Shown here: positions 21,750 through 34,063 of the stretch, in pieces
Layout: the number at the start of each line of letters is the position of its first letter
How positions within the stretch are numbered: position 1 is the stretch's first letter
Origin: Dasypus novemcinctus
Lineage: Eukaryota; Chordata; Mammalia; Cingulata; Dasypodidae
Length of the DNA stretch: 64,000 bases
Direction of reading: 5' to 3'
Assembly (NCBI RefSeq): GCF_030445035.2
Contig: NC_080680.1
Coordinates: 49,427,212 to 49,491,211 of the forward strand
Translations under genes and position numbers: made by a program
The notes under the pieces: model-generated
The model's input: the letters and a program-made list of their open reading frames with translations, nothing else
What the model was told of the DNA's origin: nothing
The model's database searches: none

Positions 21750-22010
21750 GGTTTCAATTCATTTATTCTTTCTTTATACTTTTACCCTGTCCTTACACCA
21801 CTCCAAGTATTCTGTTAGGTATTAATGACACAAAGATCAATGAAACAGGATGCTGAACTCATGTTTAGTAAAAGTGAAAAAAAATACACACAAATAAGGG
21901 CAATAAAGTACTGATGGAAGACTAAATAGATGAACTTTTTTTTACTGGAATATTCCCCCAATACATGCAGAGGGAAAGTTAAAGTAAAAAACATACAACC
22001 CTCTAATGTC
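21750..22010 (-). repeat. L2 LINE 3' end, antisense
   Basis: 'attcatttattctttctt...attctgttaggtattaatgac' resembles the L2 3' end read backwards. Strongly eroded. Confidence 0.45.
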
Positions 22011-22131
22011 TTTAACATTGCAAGAGTAGACTATAGACTATTGGTGTAAAAAAAAAAAAAAAAAGGCAATGTTAACTGATCAAATCACACCCAGAGTCCC
22101 CAAGGATGAGCTAAGTGCTATTTACTCATGG

Positions 22132-22585
22132 CTTGACTAATCTTATTTATTTATTTATTTATTCATCCATTCATTCAATTATTTATTTATCTCCCCTTCC
22201 CCCCCCGCCCCCTGCCCCATTGTCTGTTCTCTGTGTGTTCTTCTGCGTTCATGCTTGTATTATCTGGAGGCACTGAGAAACTGCATCTCTTTTTTTTGTT
22301 GCGTCATCTTGCTATGTCCTCTTTCTGTGTGTGCAGTGCCACTCCTGGGTGGGCTGTGGTTTTTTCACTCGAGGTGACTCTTCTTGTGGGGCGTGCTCCT
22401 TGAGCGTGGGGCACCCCTACACGTGGGTGTCCCTGTGTGGCACAGCACTCTTTGCGTGCGGCAGAACTGTGCATGAGCCAGCTCACCACATGGGTCAGGA
22501 GGCCCTGGGGATGGAACCCTGGACCCTTCATATGGTAGATGGGTGCTCTATTGATTGACCTACGTGCGCTTCCCTTAACTAATCT
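22132..22585 (-). repeat. DAS-type tRNA SINE, antisense, with TSD
   Basis: The insert lies between cttgactaatct (22132-22143) and cttaactaatct (22574-22585). The right end reads as the reversed tRNA head ('ggaaccctggacccttcata' with inverted B box). The centre has the 'gttgcgtcatcttgctatgt' body motif shared with 34210 and, reversed, 43510. The left end is (ttta)n plus a pyrimidine tract. Confidence 0.85.
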
Positions 22586-23204
22586 GTTTTAATCCAAAGA
22601 GATTCCATGTCATTTGGCATGGAAAGGCACATTCAGCACCCATTCCAACCCCACTCCAGGTAGGAAGTCTGGATGGGGACATCAGTTTTGCTGAGGAGGA
22701 CTGTAGCAGAAGCCATATGGTGTGGAACCATCAACCACAGTGGCAGCTCCCTGATCCTATAATTTCCTGGTCATGGAAAAAGAAGCAGGTCCCTTAACAA
22801 CCCAGGCCTTCCCTTGGGTTTGAGAATTTATTTATGGAAACTTAGTCTAGAGTTTGTTTTTACAATTTCTCTTCTCCCTCAATGATTCTGTAACTTAACC
22901 CTAATAAATTCCTTTCTATATAAACTGTCTAGAGTGAATTCTGTTGCCTATAATTATGGACCCTGATCATTGCAGTGAGCATTTGAGATTTGCAATAATA
23001 CTCTATTAAGTTCCTTCCATCCATTACTCAAAGGTGTGAACTTTTGGAAGAGTGGGGTGGGGTGATTTATTCTTCATTCTCTGGATCATCACTTCACTGT
23101 TCTTTTTTGTGCAATTGTGAATCCTGTGGAACTCTAGTTCAAAAGTCTACCAACTCTTCTCTCTTCACCCTTCCTCCACTGGCCCTGGGTTACTCATGCT
23201 TACT
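22586..23204. other. Unassigned, possible LTR remnant
   Basis: 'accctaataaattcctttct' (22898), then 'tctagagtgaattctgttgcc', recalls the 3' end of ancient MaLR LTRs, but the match is too weak to name. No gene. Confidence 0.35.
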
Positions 23205-23432
23205 GCAGTGGTTCTTAATTGGGACACATCAGAGAGGGAGTGATTTTGCCCCCCTCTCGGGACTTTTGTGGTTGTCACACTGAAGGGAAGATGCTGCTGG
23301 AATCTAATGGGTAGACACCAGAGATGCTGCCCACAATGTACAGACATACTACAATGTACAAAGTAGCCCCAACAGAGACTTACCTGATTCAAAGTGTCAA
23401 TAGTGCCAAGGTTGAGAAATTCTGGCCTAGGA
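23205..23432 (+). mobile_element. MER20 DNA transposon, sense
   Basis: 'gcagtggttcttaattggga' start; 'gattttgcccccctctcggg' (23241); 'ctaatgggtagacaccagag'; and the terminal 'gccaaggttgagaaattctg' (23406). This covers nearly the full ~220-bp hAT-Charlie MITE. Confidence 0.85.
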
Positions 23433-24099
23433 CACCCATGTAATTTTTAGCCAATCTGGGACACTTTTAAGAGTGAAAAAGGGATGCTCTTAATAATTAC
23501 ATCAGGAAAACCTGAGTGAGTGGGGATTCTCCAGGGCAAACCAGGGTTTACCATCACCCTAGATAATCTACTCTGTCCTCCTGCACCACCCAGTCCACTG
23601 CCCCCAGAACCCCACTCCTTTTTATCCATCTTAGACCTGCGTTGTTCACCCATTTCCTTGGCTGTGACTAGAGGGCTGCAGATACAGGCACAAGGGACTG
23701 CTGGATGCATGCATTGGGGCCTCAGCAGTCTGTCTCAGGTATGCTCAAGGTTAAGCATAGTTTTTATACTGCCCTGGCTGGGTGGGCACATCCATTTTGC
23801 TGGGGCGGGTTGTGACAGAGGTCGCATAAGTCTAGAGCCACCCACCGTTACCATAGCTACCTGATCCTACAGTTTTATGAGTTAGCATAACTACTAAAAT
23901 ACTAAGCTCTCTTTAAAAAAATCCTTATGAAACGTCCACTTTGGTTACCCTAGCTTGGTGGATACTGTGCCTCAGGAAAGGGCTTAAAGGGGGGCAGAAT
24001 TAGATATATACCTCATATCTAATAGAGCCATACAGAGCTATCCTGGTAGTCAGCCCAGTGACTAGAGCACCCTGTCAGGATGGCATTGGCGTGTTGGGT
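23433..24099. other. Unassigned sequence
   Basis: No gene or confident repeat. The 114-codon frame 23520-23864 has no domain I recognise. Confidence 0.4.
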
Positions 24100-24560
24100 G
24101 AGGATCTCCATATCAGTAATTTATTAGTAAAACAAACAATGTGTTCTATTCTGTGATAAATGTGGGGGAGAGAATGGTAAACAAATAGACCCAGTCCCTG
24201 TAGTAAGGTCGAGGAGGCAGATAAAACTTTACAATAAAGAGTGATGAGTATTATTACAGGGGAAGAACATGGGGTATCTAAGCTAGAATGGGGAGGAAGA
24301 TCAAGAAAAGCTTCCTAGAGGAAGCAGCATTTAATCTGAAATCTTGAATATTTTAGAGTAAAGCAGGGGCAGAGAAGAGAGTTTCAGGCAGAGGGAATAG
24401 CATGTGTGAAAGTCTAGGCAAGATGGAGAGTCACACATTTAAAGAAATGAAAAAGGCCATGAAGCAGGACCAAGAGAGCAAGAAAGGGGAGAGGACTGAG
24501 ATGAGATCAGAGAGTTGGGAAGGGTCAACTCTCTTGTCTAATGATCTTGTCATCAAGGCT
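24100..24560 (-). repeat. L2 LINE, antisense
   Basis: 'aagcttcctagaggaagcag' (24308), then 'tcaggcagagggaatagcat' (24385) is the antisense L2 'catgctattccctctgcct' region. Confidence 0.65.
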
Positions 24561-24684
24561 CACAAAGTTTTCTCCCAAAGGATTTATACAATAGCCTTAT
24601 CTAAAAAGGAAATTTGTAAAGCAGAAGGCAGAATGCACCAATAGATTCATTGCTGTGTGATTCATGTATGAATTTGCTTATTTA

Positions 24685-24900
24685 TTTAGTGTTTTTGAAC
24701 CCTTACTACATGTCACTTTGATGCATGTGTCATCTCATTTAAACATCATGGTAACCTAATTCAGTACGTGCTATTATCATCTCTGTTGTTTAGAGAAGAA
24801 TATTAAGTTGTGGAGAGGTCAAGTAATTTGTCCAAAGTCAAAAAGCTAGTAAATTATAAAACTCTGATTTGAATCTTAGCATTCTTATTCCAGACCCCTT
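24685..24900 (-). repeat. MIR SINE, antisense
   Basis: 'aagttgtggagaggtcaagt' then 'aatttgtccaaagtcaaaaa' and 'ctctgatttgaatcttagc' follow the reversed MIR. Confidence 0.7.
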
Positions 24901-26635
24901 GCCTTTTGCCTTTGAATTGCTAGCTAGTTGTTTAGGTAAGTTACTTCTTAGCAAAGAGCAGTGTCCTAAGAATGTGCCCATAGGATTCATGTGTTTTGGT
25001 GGTAAGAGGAAACTAGTTCTGGAAGGCTATACTAGAAAGAGAAAAGAGGTGCTTCCATAGGGAGGAATGGTGATATCATTGCTTATGTGTATGTGTCATG
25101 GGGTGCAGGAGGTGACGTAGTAGGTCAAAATTCTAAGCCAGGATTTTCTATGAGCTCTGCAGAGCTTTGGTCTTAGGTATGTTAAGAGGCATTTTGTGGA
25201 AAAAATAAGAGAGTTTGTAGTCAATTAAGTCTGGGAATCCCTGGGTTAAACAAAGTTTAAGAGATTTCTTTACAGCAGACTTCTCAGATCCTTTAATATG
25301 CTGTGTAAGATATGAACCTTTGAGAGGGGATTAGTCGTTTTCAAAGGTAATTGATCCCAGTACCCTTTTTTGCTTTAAACTTGTGTTAAGTAACACCATG
25401 ATGTATAGCTCAGGCTAGGAAATACTGTTCTGGGTTTTATAATTTTATGTTGGTGAAATTGATTACGGCAATTATGTAATTCTATGAATAGCCTTTGATA
25501 AATATTCCCTGGAGGGATATTTTCTTTAAGCTCCAGGGATGGGTTTTTATTGACTTGTTTGTTTTAATAGGAAAGGATCTTTGTTTTTGTCTATGGGTAA
25601 TATTTTTCTCCTTACGCTGAATCTGAAACTGAGGGAAAGCCCTTGCCCCTCTAGATACATGTGAACAGCTGTGGATTATACTGAGATTTAATCATACCTT
25701 CAGTATTTTATTACAATGTATTTGTGGAGGTGGATGAATTTGGCATAGGAGGACTCCAAATTAGATTTTAAATCCAAGGGGCAGAACCTCTTTTCCCACA
25801 ACATAAAGTCTTTTGTATCAGAAATACTTATCCATGTTGCAAAGATGAACAGAATGAGGAATGGAGTGAAAATACGGCCTTTGTAGTTAGCGACAGCAGA
25901 GAATAGAAACGAAAACAGAACAAGAAAGGAGGGAGAATTTACTGAATTGTAATTTCCTTTTAAAATCTGTTTCAAGGGGCCTTTGCTTTTACCATAGTGT
26001 TCATCCATTAAGCTTTCTCTTTTTAGCAGTAAGCATTGATTTGCAAAAGTAATAGTTGCTGCTGGAAGATGAAAATTTCATTAAAAATGGAGAAGAGCTC
26101 TATATTTTCTAGTTTATGGTGTCTTTTAAAAAATCTAAAAGAAGAAATTGCCAACTTGATTTTGTGGGTTTTCTGTGGGATTTGTTTTTAAGATTCTTGG
26201 ACTCTTTCCATTGACAGAAACAATTGCAGTGATTATTATGATTTGGCAGGGAAAGGACATTTTTTTTTTGGTCCCCAATAATTGTTTTCTTTAATAGTCT
26301 TCAATTCAAAAAACAAAAACTTTTTTTGGAAAATGAAAACTTACTAAGGTTTAAATATTTAACTAAAATATATCCTTGAAAATCATATCGAATAGTCTTT
26401 ATATGATTTCCATGTGGATCAGAAGATGGAACCTCCACCAAAGTGGAGCAGAGAGACTTGTTTCCATTATCTGAGGTTGGCAGGGGGAAGACCCACATGG
26501 CCGAAGATACTTGGTTCCAGTGAAGGGCGGCCTTGGCAGGAAGGAAAGGAGGAAGGGAGGAAACAAGCTTTAAAAGATATCTATTTCTTATCATTTATAT
26601 TCCAGTTTAGATTGCCTCAATTGATCAAACAATAA
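24901..26635. other. Unassigned, mostly single-copy-looking
   Basis: No gene or confident repeat over 1.7 kb. A minus-strand 102-codon frame (25700-26008) and paired frames near 26301-26635 have no family features. Confidence 0.4.
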
Positions 26636-26795
26636 TTTCATGACATAGGTGTTGCCATAATTACTGTTTTACAGGTAGGGAAATCAAGGCTCAGAGAGAT
26701 TAACTGACTTGTCCAAGTTCACAGCTTAAGTAATGTAGCTAACATTTTAAACCAGGCCTTTTGACTCCAAATGCCATGCTGTGCTTGTTCAGTTA
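26636..26795 (-). repeat. MIR SINE, antisense
   Basis: 'ctgttttacaggtagggaaa', 'tcaaggctcagagagattaa', 'ctgacttgtccaagttcaca' (26663-26724): a clear reversed MIR core. Confidence 0.8.
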
Positions 26796-27067
26796 CGTTA
26801 TTAAGTCCCTCTTCTAGATCTTTCTTCAAGCTGTCACCCATGCTCTTGTCACAGTGACTGTGGAGTGGTACTGGCATTTAGTGTCCAGAGGCCCTGGATG
26901 CGAACCATTTTGCCAGGTGCAGGACTACACCATAAGCAATTGCTCCATGCTCCCCAGTGTCCTTATCACCCTTGTTGAGAAACACTAGCCCAATTTCCTT
27001 ATTTGACATAAGAAGCAAGTAAAGCACAGAATAATGAAATGATTTGCCCAAGGACATAAAACTCATT
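26796..27067. other. Unassigned sequence
   Basis: No gene. 26985-27066 could be a second reversed MIR tail ('gcaagtaaagcacagaataa...gatttgcccaaggacataaa'). Confidence 0.4.
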
Positions 27068-27608
27068 GTGTTAGTCAGCCAAAGGGGTGTTGATGCAAAA
27101 TACCAGAAATGAGTTGGTTTTTATAAAGGATATTTATTTGGGTGGGAGCTTTCAGATACCAGGCCATAAAGCATAAGTTATTTCCCTCACCAAAGTCTAT
27201 TTCCATGTGTTGAAATAAGATGGCTGTTGACAGTTGTGACAGTTCAGGCTTTCTCGGTTCCTCCCTTCCAGGGTCTTGCTTCTTTCTGGGTTCAAGGTTC
27301 CTTTCTTCCCAGGGCTTGCTTCTTCCTGGGGCTGGCTTCTCTTTCCTCTGTGAGCTTACTTCCCAGGGCTCCAGCTTAAGGCTTCATCATCAAACTTCAG
27401 CATCAAAACTCCAACCTCAAAACCCCTCAAATCTGTTCTTTGCCATGCCTTCTATCTGTGAGTACTTACCTACAAAGGTGTGGGGACTCAACGTCCTAAT
27501 GACCTGGCCCAATAAAAGCCCTAATCATAACTTAATCATGCCCAGGTACAGATTACAAACATAATCCAACATCTATTTTTGAAATTCATAACCATATCAA
27601 ACTACTAC
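27068..27608 (+). mobile_element. LTR-like element, copy 1 (~540 bp)
   Basis: Begins 'tgttagtcagccaaaggggt' and ends '...ctactaca', so it has the TG...CA boundaries of an LTR, with AATAAA at 27511-27516. Related sequences occur at 34575-35143 (+) and 40123-40773 (-). No ERV interior is seen between or beside them, so these would be solo LTRs. Matches from memory a xenarthran repeat whose formal name I cannot give. The 5' half contains short cttgcttctt-type direct repeats. Confidence 0.65.
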
Positions 27609-28424
27609 ACTTACAGAACTAAGAGGAAAAGCCAGGCGCTCTGACCAGAGACAAAGTCTCTCCTCATCACAGAGGAGGTTGCCTGATGTTAGCAGTCAAC
27701 ATAGAGAGCCAGGAGACAGGTCTGCCAATGGAATTAAGAACAGAAACTGGAAGCATGTCTGATTCTCAGTCAACATGCACCTAAAGGACCAGGCTATCAT
27801 TTTGTTTTGTTTTATGTAGGGCCAGAGTCAGGTATGATTGGCCAGAGCCTGTGCTAAACCACTTGTTAAATGCTTTGCTTATCACCTTTGCTTTAGAGAA
27901 TCTGGCCGAAGACAAAAGTGAATGGAGAGGCATTTGCTTGGCATTTTTCCTCATTCCCAGCATGGTTACAACGTCTTGAGATGCTTGTTTCTTACTGCAC
28001 ACAGGGAGTTTTAAATTATTCTTTCCTGTCACATTTAATTGCAAGCAGTAACCCACTTGTTAGCATGCCCCCAAAGGGCACCTCACTTGCTGTAGATTTT
28101 TGTCTCTGCCATGATACTCTCTGTTCTGAGGTTTTCTAGATTAAACTGGAAAGTTTTGCAAATGTTTTGAGACTCTTGATCTGTCGCCAGGTTTCGTGGT
28201 GCAGAACTAATTGTGCAGGGATCAGTGATTAGTTCTTACTTTGAAAAGGACTATTTCCCCATTGAAATGAAGGATTTAATGGATAGGTAGCCTCTCTCCA
28301 CCATAGCATTCAACCATAATCACCTTTCTCTGAGAATCAAGCTCCTAAATCTTTTTGAATTGCATTGTAAGCTTTATATTTACTCCAATGGTAATTTCTA
28401 AGACCTGGGTACTATAAACAAGAT
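27609..28424. other. Unassigned sequence
   Basis: No gene or clear repeat. Confidence 0.4.
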
Positions 28425-28575
28425 AGAACATTAAACTAGAAATTAGGACATACAAAGTTAAATCTTGACTTTACCCCTGCACCTATGAGCAATAATAATC
28501 CATACTTTCTGTAAGAATAAATGGCTTCTTGATGTGGGCAATGTCTTATTGCATTTGTCCCTGCACACAGTAGGC
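28425..28575 (+). repeat. MIR SINE, sense
   Basis: 'aattaggacatacaaagtta' then 'gactttacccctgcaccta'; weak but in MIR order. Confidence 0.45.
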
Positions 28576-28589
28576 ATCCATTATTATAT

Positions 28590-28830
28590 ACGGTCAACAG
28601 ATATTTATTGAGCACATACTATGTGTCAGATACTGTTAGGTATAGAGAATAAAGTGGAAAGAAAACCAAATTTTGTTTGCCTTTAGGGAGCTTATATACT
28701 GGTATAATAATTGTGTAGTCACCTGAAGCCATCAGCCTAATGAGAGCATTACAAGGGTTCGTGAGAAGGAAAATACAGAGTTCAGTACAATGTCTGACCC
28801 AAGTCCACAATAATTTATATTGCTTTTTAT
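28590..28830 (-). repeat. L2 LINE 3' end, antisense
   Basis: 'cagatatttattgagcacat' (28600), 'actatgtgtcagatactgtt', then 'agggagcttatatactgg' are the classical reversed L2 3' end. Confidence 0.75.
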
Positions 28831-29519
28831 TTTAGTTGTAGTTATAGTTGAGTCGGTTGCAGCTATTTTTTAACTGTCCATCCAACTATACGTGTATAAA
28901 CCAGTCTCCTTCTGTCCTAGATTACTATCAGTTCTGCCTACAAGCTCCTGGTCAAAATGGGAAATAGAATGAGGAAACAGAGAAAATTGTAAAATACCAA
29001 GAAGAAACTTATGATACCCCCAAACAGACTGACACCTTGGCTACAGAACATAGATAAACTACTTAAAATTTGTATTTGTTTCTCCATTCAGGAAATGGAA
29101 ATCATAATGTATGTTATTCCTCCTCCTCTTGAGCTTGGAAGATTAATGGGGTACTAGATTACAAGTTTATTAAGCCCATGGAATGTTGGCTTTCTTGGTG
29201 GGTAAAGCAATATGATGATGAGCTGCTGTATCAAGAATAATACCACACAAGCAGAACATTAGATAACATGATTCTGACTCTATGCTTCATGGTGGAAAAG
29301 TCCATGCACATCAAATGGAACAAAATATAAAATTACTAGATAAAGACTGAAGAACACTCAAGAATTAGAATTAATAAAAACAATGGTGTGCTTAGAAGGC
29401 AAAATGAAAAGTAGAGCATGATACAGGAAATTGTGTGAGATATGGTGTAATCATCACAACAGAAATTCACTCTGCAGTAGAAGAGAGCTCGCATTGCTTG
29501 AGAAAAGAGAAAGGCCAAG
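28831..29519. other. Unassigned sequence
   Basis: No gene or clear repeat. Confidence 0.4.
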
Positions 29520-29725
29520 CCCAACCAACATGAGCGCTGGGTGACTTTGGTCAGGTCTTCAGCTTTCTCATTAGCCCAATACTAAACCTGCCCTTGTCCT
29601 AGAAATTGTCTTGAAGACTTGTGAGAAAAAAAGATAAGGAAAATGAAAGGGCTTCATACAGTTTCCCATGCAGCAGTGCTGAGCAAGTAGTAGGTACTCG
29701 ATAACCTAATCAAGTTATCAATGAT
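29520..29725 (+). repeat. MIR SINE, sense
   Basis: 'gggtgactttggtcaggtct' (29538), then 'tgagcaagtagtaggtactc' (29680). Confidence 0.6.
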
Positions 29726-30829
29726 ACATAGGAACACTGCCTGATATGCAAATACAACAGTCTGCCTTCTGTGCAGATGGTACAGAAAGGGCACAATTGG
29801 GACATTTAGGATTTAGAATCTATTCTACTGAATAACTCTGTACAATGTGAATGAGAAGGATAAAGCTAGGATAACTAGCAGGTTTGTGACTTGGGCAGGT
29901 CATGGTTTCATTTGCAGAGATTGAAGACCCAGAAGAAGGAGCAGTTTGAGGATAACTGATTAGTTTAGATTGGGTTATCTGAGCACAAGGTGTGCTCATC
30001 TTCCAAGACTGATTTTAGCACCTCTTTAATTCTATAATAATTCTAGGTATTTTCATTCACTAAAACAAAAAGCTAAACCCAGTAGGCCTACTTCTCTTGA
30101 GTGGTCTTAGGTCCCTGCAAGCAAACAGTCCCTGACATGAGAATGCTCCAAAGTCAGTGCCCTTGCCTTCTAAATACATTGTCCAGGAAAGAAAGAGTTG
30201 GGGTGGGGGGAAAACAGAAAAACAAACAAACAAACAAGCATATGGACAAAGAAAGGGGCACAAGTACATTCCCTCAAACATTTTACATTTTAATTTTTTA
30301 AAGAGAAAGCATGAAGCTACAGATTTCAAGGTTAACGTGTTTGAATGTGAGTGGGTAGATGGTGATTTTTGCTAAAAATACATTTGATGAGAGAAAGAAA
30401 AGACGATTCTTGCTTCTGTCACTCTCATTTTATTCATAGCCATTCTTTCCTTTAGTGGAGTGTTCTTTTATAGATTGACCGACACCTGTCCAAATGACTT
30501 TACTCCTGGGATTAGAGTTTTCTTGGTCCCTGTTGCCTGTGTAAGAATGTTTAAAACTATCAAGGCACACTTACCAAATACATCTTTCACTTGCCTGAAG
30601 CCTGCTAAAAGGCCAGGAGAAGGAAATGAATGGTTAAAGGCCAATGCCCGAGGTAGGAAGCATCCTGTTAAAGAGATCTTGGTCGAGGGTTTGAATGCGG
30701 TACCTTATCAAGTGAGGTGCATTCTTTATGCTTTCCTGTTGGTTTCAAGAAGTAGCATTAAGGTTTTTGGTGCCAGTTAGTAGTTAGTACTTAATAATGT
30801 TTCCCAGCTGAAATACTTGTTAGCAGCTA
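29726..30829. other. Unassigned sequence with short (caaa)n
   Basis: A (caaa)n run lies near 30222-30238; otherwise no repeat or gene. The 106-codon frame 30460-30780 has no recognisable domain. Confidence 0.4.
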
Positions 30830-33720
30830 CTGAGAAGAATTATTTTGGGTTTGGAGAGACATTTTCACATCCCTTTGAGCCCAGAGAGATGGATCAGGAA
30901 CTGAGAATGCAGAAGCCCTGTGAAAATGCCTTTTATTGCAGGTAACATTTTATCACCCAGAATGGTTGGTGTATATACAAAAAGGGTTTTCAAAAATCTT
31001 CCCTGGAAATAAGCCCTGGCCTACCGCAGCCTCCTGACCCCTCCCTTACCCACAGCTGATATTTCTGGATTTTTGTTTGAGTGTTTGGTTGTGATTGTTA
31101 TTTCAAAAGTGCAAGACTGCTCTGTGTTTTGTTTTGGTTTGTTTAAACTATATGGAACTTCTGAAGGCAATCAGCCTTCGAAGAACTCAGCAGCCCCATT
31201 GTGATGGGAGAAATAAGGGAGGTACCTGAAAAGAAGCAAGATTAAAAAAAAGAATAAAGATTTTCTCTTTCCCCCATTCTTTCTTTTAAACAAAAGCCAT
31301 CATAACTTCTCTGAAAGTTGGATATGGATAAGGATATAAAGAGTGGGAAAGGGTAGAAAAAGAGGCACAGTTCGCCTCCACCACTAGAATGCCTCACATG
31401 CAGACACACCCACTCACCGTCCTGCTAAATTGAGAGAGAAAAGAGCCTCCTCAAGGTTGAAGGCTGAAGGAGGCTTTCAAGAGAGGAAGGGAAGGTATTT
31501 CCCTGGCTCAGGTTTTGTCTGTGGATTGAACCAACAGCAGTGTTAACCGAGTAAAGCAACCACCAGGCACAGCTGCTTTATTCCAGATACTTGCTGATCC
31601 ATACAATTTCTCCAGCGCGCCAACAGTTGTTCTGGGCTCATAAAGGACATTTGAATAGATTGTTCTAATTCTGATTGGCACTGGAGTGTAGGATTCTGAC
31701 CTCCCCAGAAACGGCGTTTTTCCAAGGGGAAAGATGGTAAATAGAATATTTCCCTCCTCTTCCCTCCCCTTTATGGCCCACATTGGCAGGGCCGAATTGC
31801 TTGGAGACCCGTTTCATATTCCATCTTCCTTTCAAAGAGGCTGCAGCATTACAGCTCAATTACCATATGGCAATATTTAGAAATGGTCTGAATAAATGAA
31901 AGCAAACAAGCACATAAAGTCACACACATACACACACTCATATAATTTCTAGCTGAAAAGCTCATCTATTGAAAATGTAATTCTAAATTGGTGGTTCCAT
32001 ATTGCTGCCCAGGACAAACATGAGAGTAATAAATCATTACACATTTCTTGGCACCATTAAAATCCATCCTAATGCAATCTGGAATAAATATAAGATGTTA
32101 AAGGTATCATCTTTTCTGCTTTCAATCCATAGCATATTGATGGTTGCACCTACTCTATTTTGAGAAAAAAATTGTCTTCCAAAGTTGTGAAAATTTAATT
32201 CCTTATTGCAGTGGTTCCTGATTTTCTTTTTCTTCCCTTTGGGACCACAGAACTACAAACCAGAATTTGCTTATTACTGGAATACTACATAGGCCTATCT
32301 GGAAAACCTGGGTGTCTTGAGACAGAGCCCTGTAAAGGGGAGACCCAAGTAGCCTGCACTCCCTGCCTAGACTCTGAGCACCAGCCTTGTCACAGAGTTC
32401 AGATAATCTAAGACTGTGCCTATAGTATCCCTTGATGGTGATTAGGGCAGCCACAAAATACCTCTATTTCAGGGCTTGGGTTGGGGAATAATGTGTTTAT
32501 GGTATGGTAGGATTCCTCTTTTTACACTTAAAAATTGCTTTTGAAAAGGATTCATCCAGATTATGATCCCAAGGTTAAAAGTACTGAAGCTTAAGAGATG
32601 TTTGTCTAAATACAGTGCATACACAGACATCCATATCATTTCTGGAGATACATTCTCTTCACAGGTGAAATGCTGGGCTGCAAGTGTCTTCTGCTCTCAT
32701 ATTAAAAGGTGTAGCAATGGTCTGTAGTTGCAAAATTCTTGAAACTTTGACCAGAACCTCAGCATTATTGTAATGCAATCATTAAATAGAATGAAATATT
32801 CTTGATCCACCGTCTGCCTACCTGCCCCTTGAATGGATTTTGTTTTGTTTTGTTTGTTTTTCAGTGGGGGAGAGGGAGAGAGATTATTTTTTCCTTCCTA
32901 ACAATCAGCACATGTATAAATTGTGGTGGGGCTAATTGATATGTTATGGGTTCTTGCTCTTTAACTATTTGCTTTTCCTAAACAGGGCAAGGACTAGGAT
33001 AATGCAAGGAGGCACCTAGGACACAAAATTTGAGGAGGCACTCAATCTTAGCTCATGCAAATCCCAGCCCCGCTCTTAAATGAAAGGATCCACGTTCAAG
33101 AAATACCAGAGAACATCTCCAGTCCTAGCCTTGGACAGAGAGTAAAATGTTGATGGCCTGCTATTTGATTCTGAACAAAATCCTGCTAAGAGGGATGATA
33201 TTTATGAAGGACCAATCAAAATATCTACTGTTCACTTACCCTCTAGATACTATAGGTTCTATTTATTCTTGGATCAAGTTCTATTCTAAGAACAACGCAC
33301 AGTTGAATTCCTCTTACTGAAGCTGCTTTCAGAATGATATATTATTGAGTTTTTTTCTAATAACATTTCCTTTAGCTTTTATTAGAGGATGTATTTTTTA
33401 AAAGCCACATCAAATGCATTATTATATCTATTGTAGAAATATTGCTTAGGATATTTCTCATAGAATATTCAGTGCTTCCTAAATTATTTTAGAATTTACT
33501 GCTAGGAAAAATTTTACTTCCCTTGAGGAATAGGTATGAATCCCTTTTCTAATAATTATTTTAATGCTCTTGTCCACATTCTCATTTTGGCTTTTAGGAT
33601 TCTCAGGTCCAAATTTGAAGTTTATCTATAACACCTGTGTTAACTCCAGGTGGTCTGCCTTTTATTCATATGTTTTTTAAGCCATGATTGTTGGTATTAA
33701 TTGATTTTTAGTTTAATTTA
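30830..33720. other. Long repeat-poor block, candidate conserved noncoding DNA
   Basis: No interspersed repeat recognised over ~2.9 kb, the longest such run in the window; only short simple tracts (CA-rich at 31920-31945). 31500-32110 is rich in homeodomain-type ATTA/TAAT cores (e.g. 'caattaccatatggcaatat' at 31857, which also holds the E-box CATATG) and an AT-rich, low-CpG composition common in developmental enhancers. This is inference; conservation was not tested. Confidence 0.4.
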
Positions 33721-33724
33721 AAAT

Positions 33725-33965
33725 AAAAATACTTAACTTCCTTTGAAAGCTCCCCCTATGCCAGGTATATTCTAAACACTTTATGGGGATTATTCCATTT
33801 AATCCTCACAACCATCCTGAAAGTTTATTATCTCTGTTATACAGATGAGGAAGCTGAGGTATGGAGTAATTAAATAATTTGCCCAAGCTAATGCAACTAA
33901 AACAGAGTCACAATCAGAACCCAGATAGTCTTATTTGTAAGTCAGTATTTTTAGTCAGTATCTAT
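33725..33965 (-). repeat. MIR SINE, antisense
   Basis: 'ctatgccaggtatattctaa', 'tacagatgaggaagctgagg' (33840), 'aatttgcccaagctaatgca', 'acagagtcacaatcagaacc' give a complete reversed MIR. Confidence 0.85.
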
Positions 33966-34063
33966 ATCACCTATGTCTGAATGCATTAATACAACCATTA
34001 TTTTTTTAATGTCTTTTTATCAACCATCTCAAATACTTCGAGGGGAGAGAGAGCAGAGAGATC

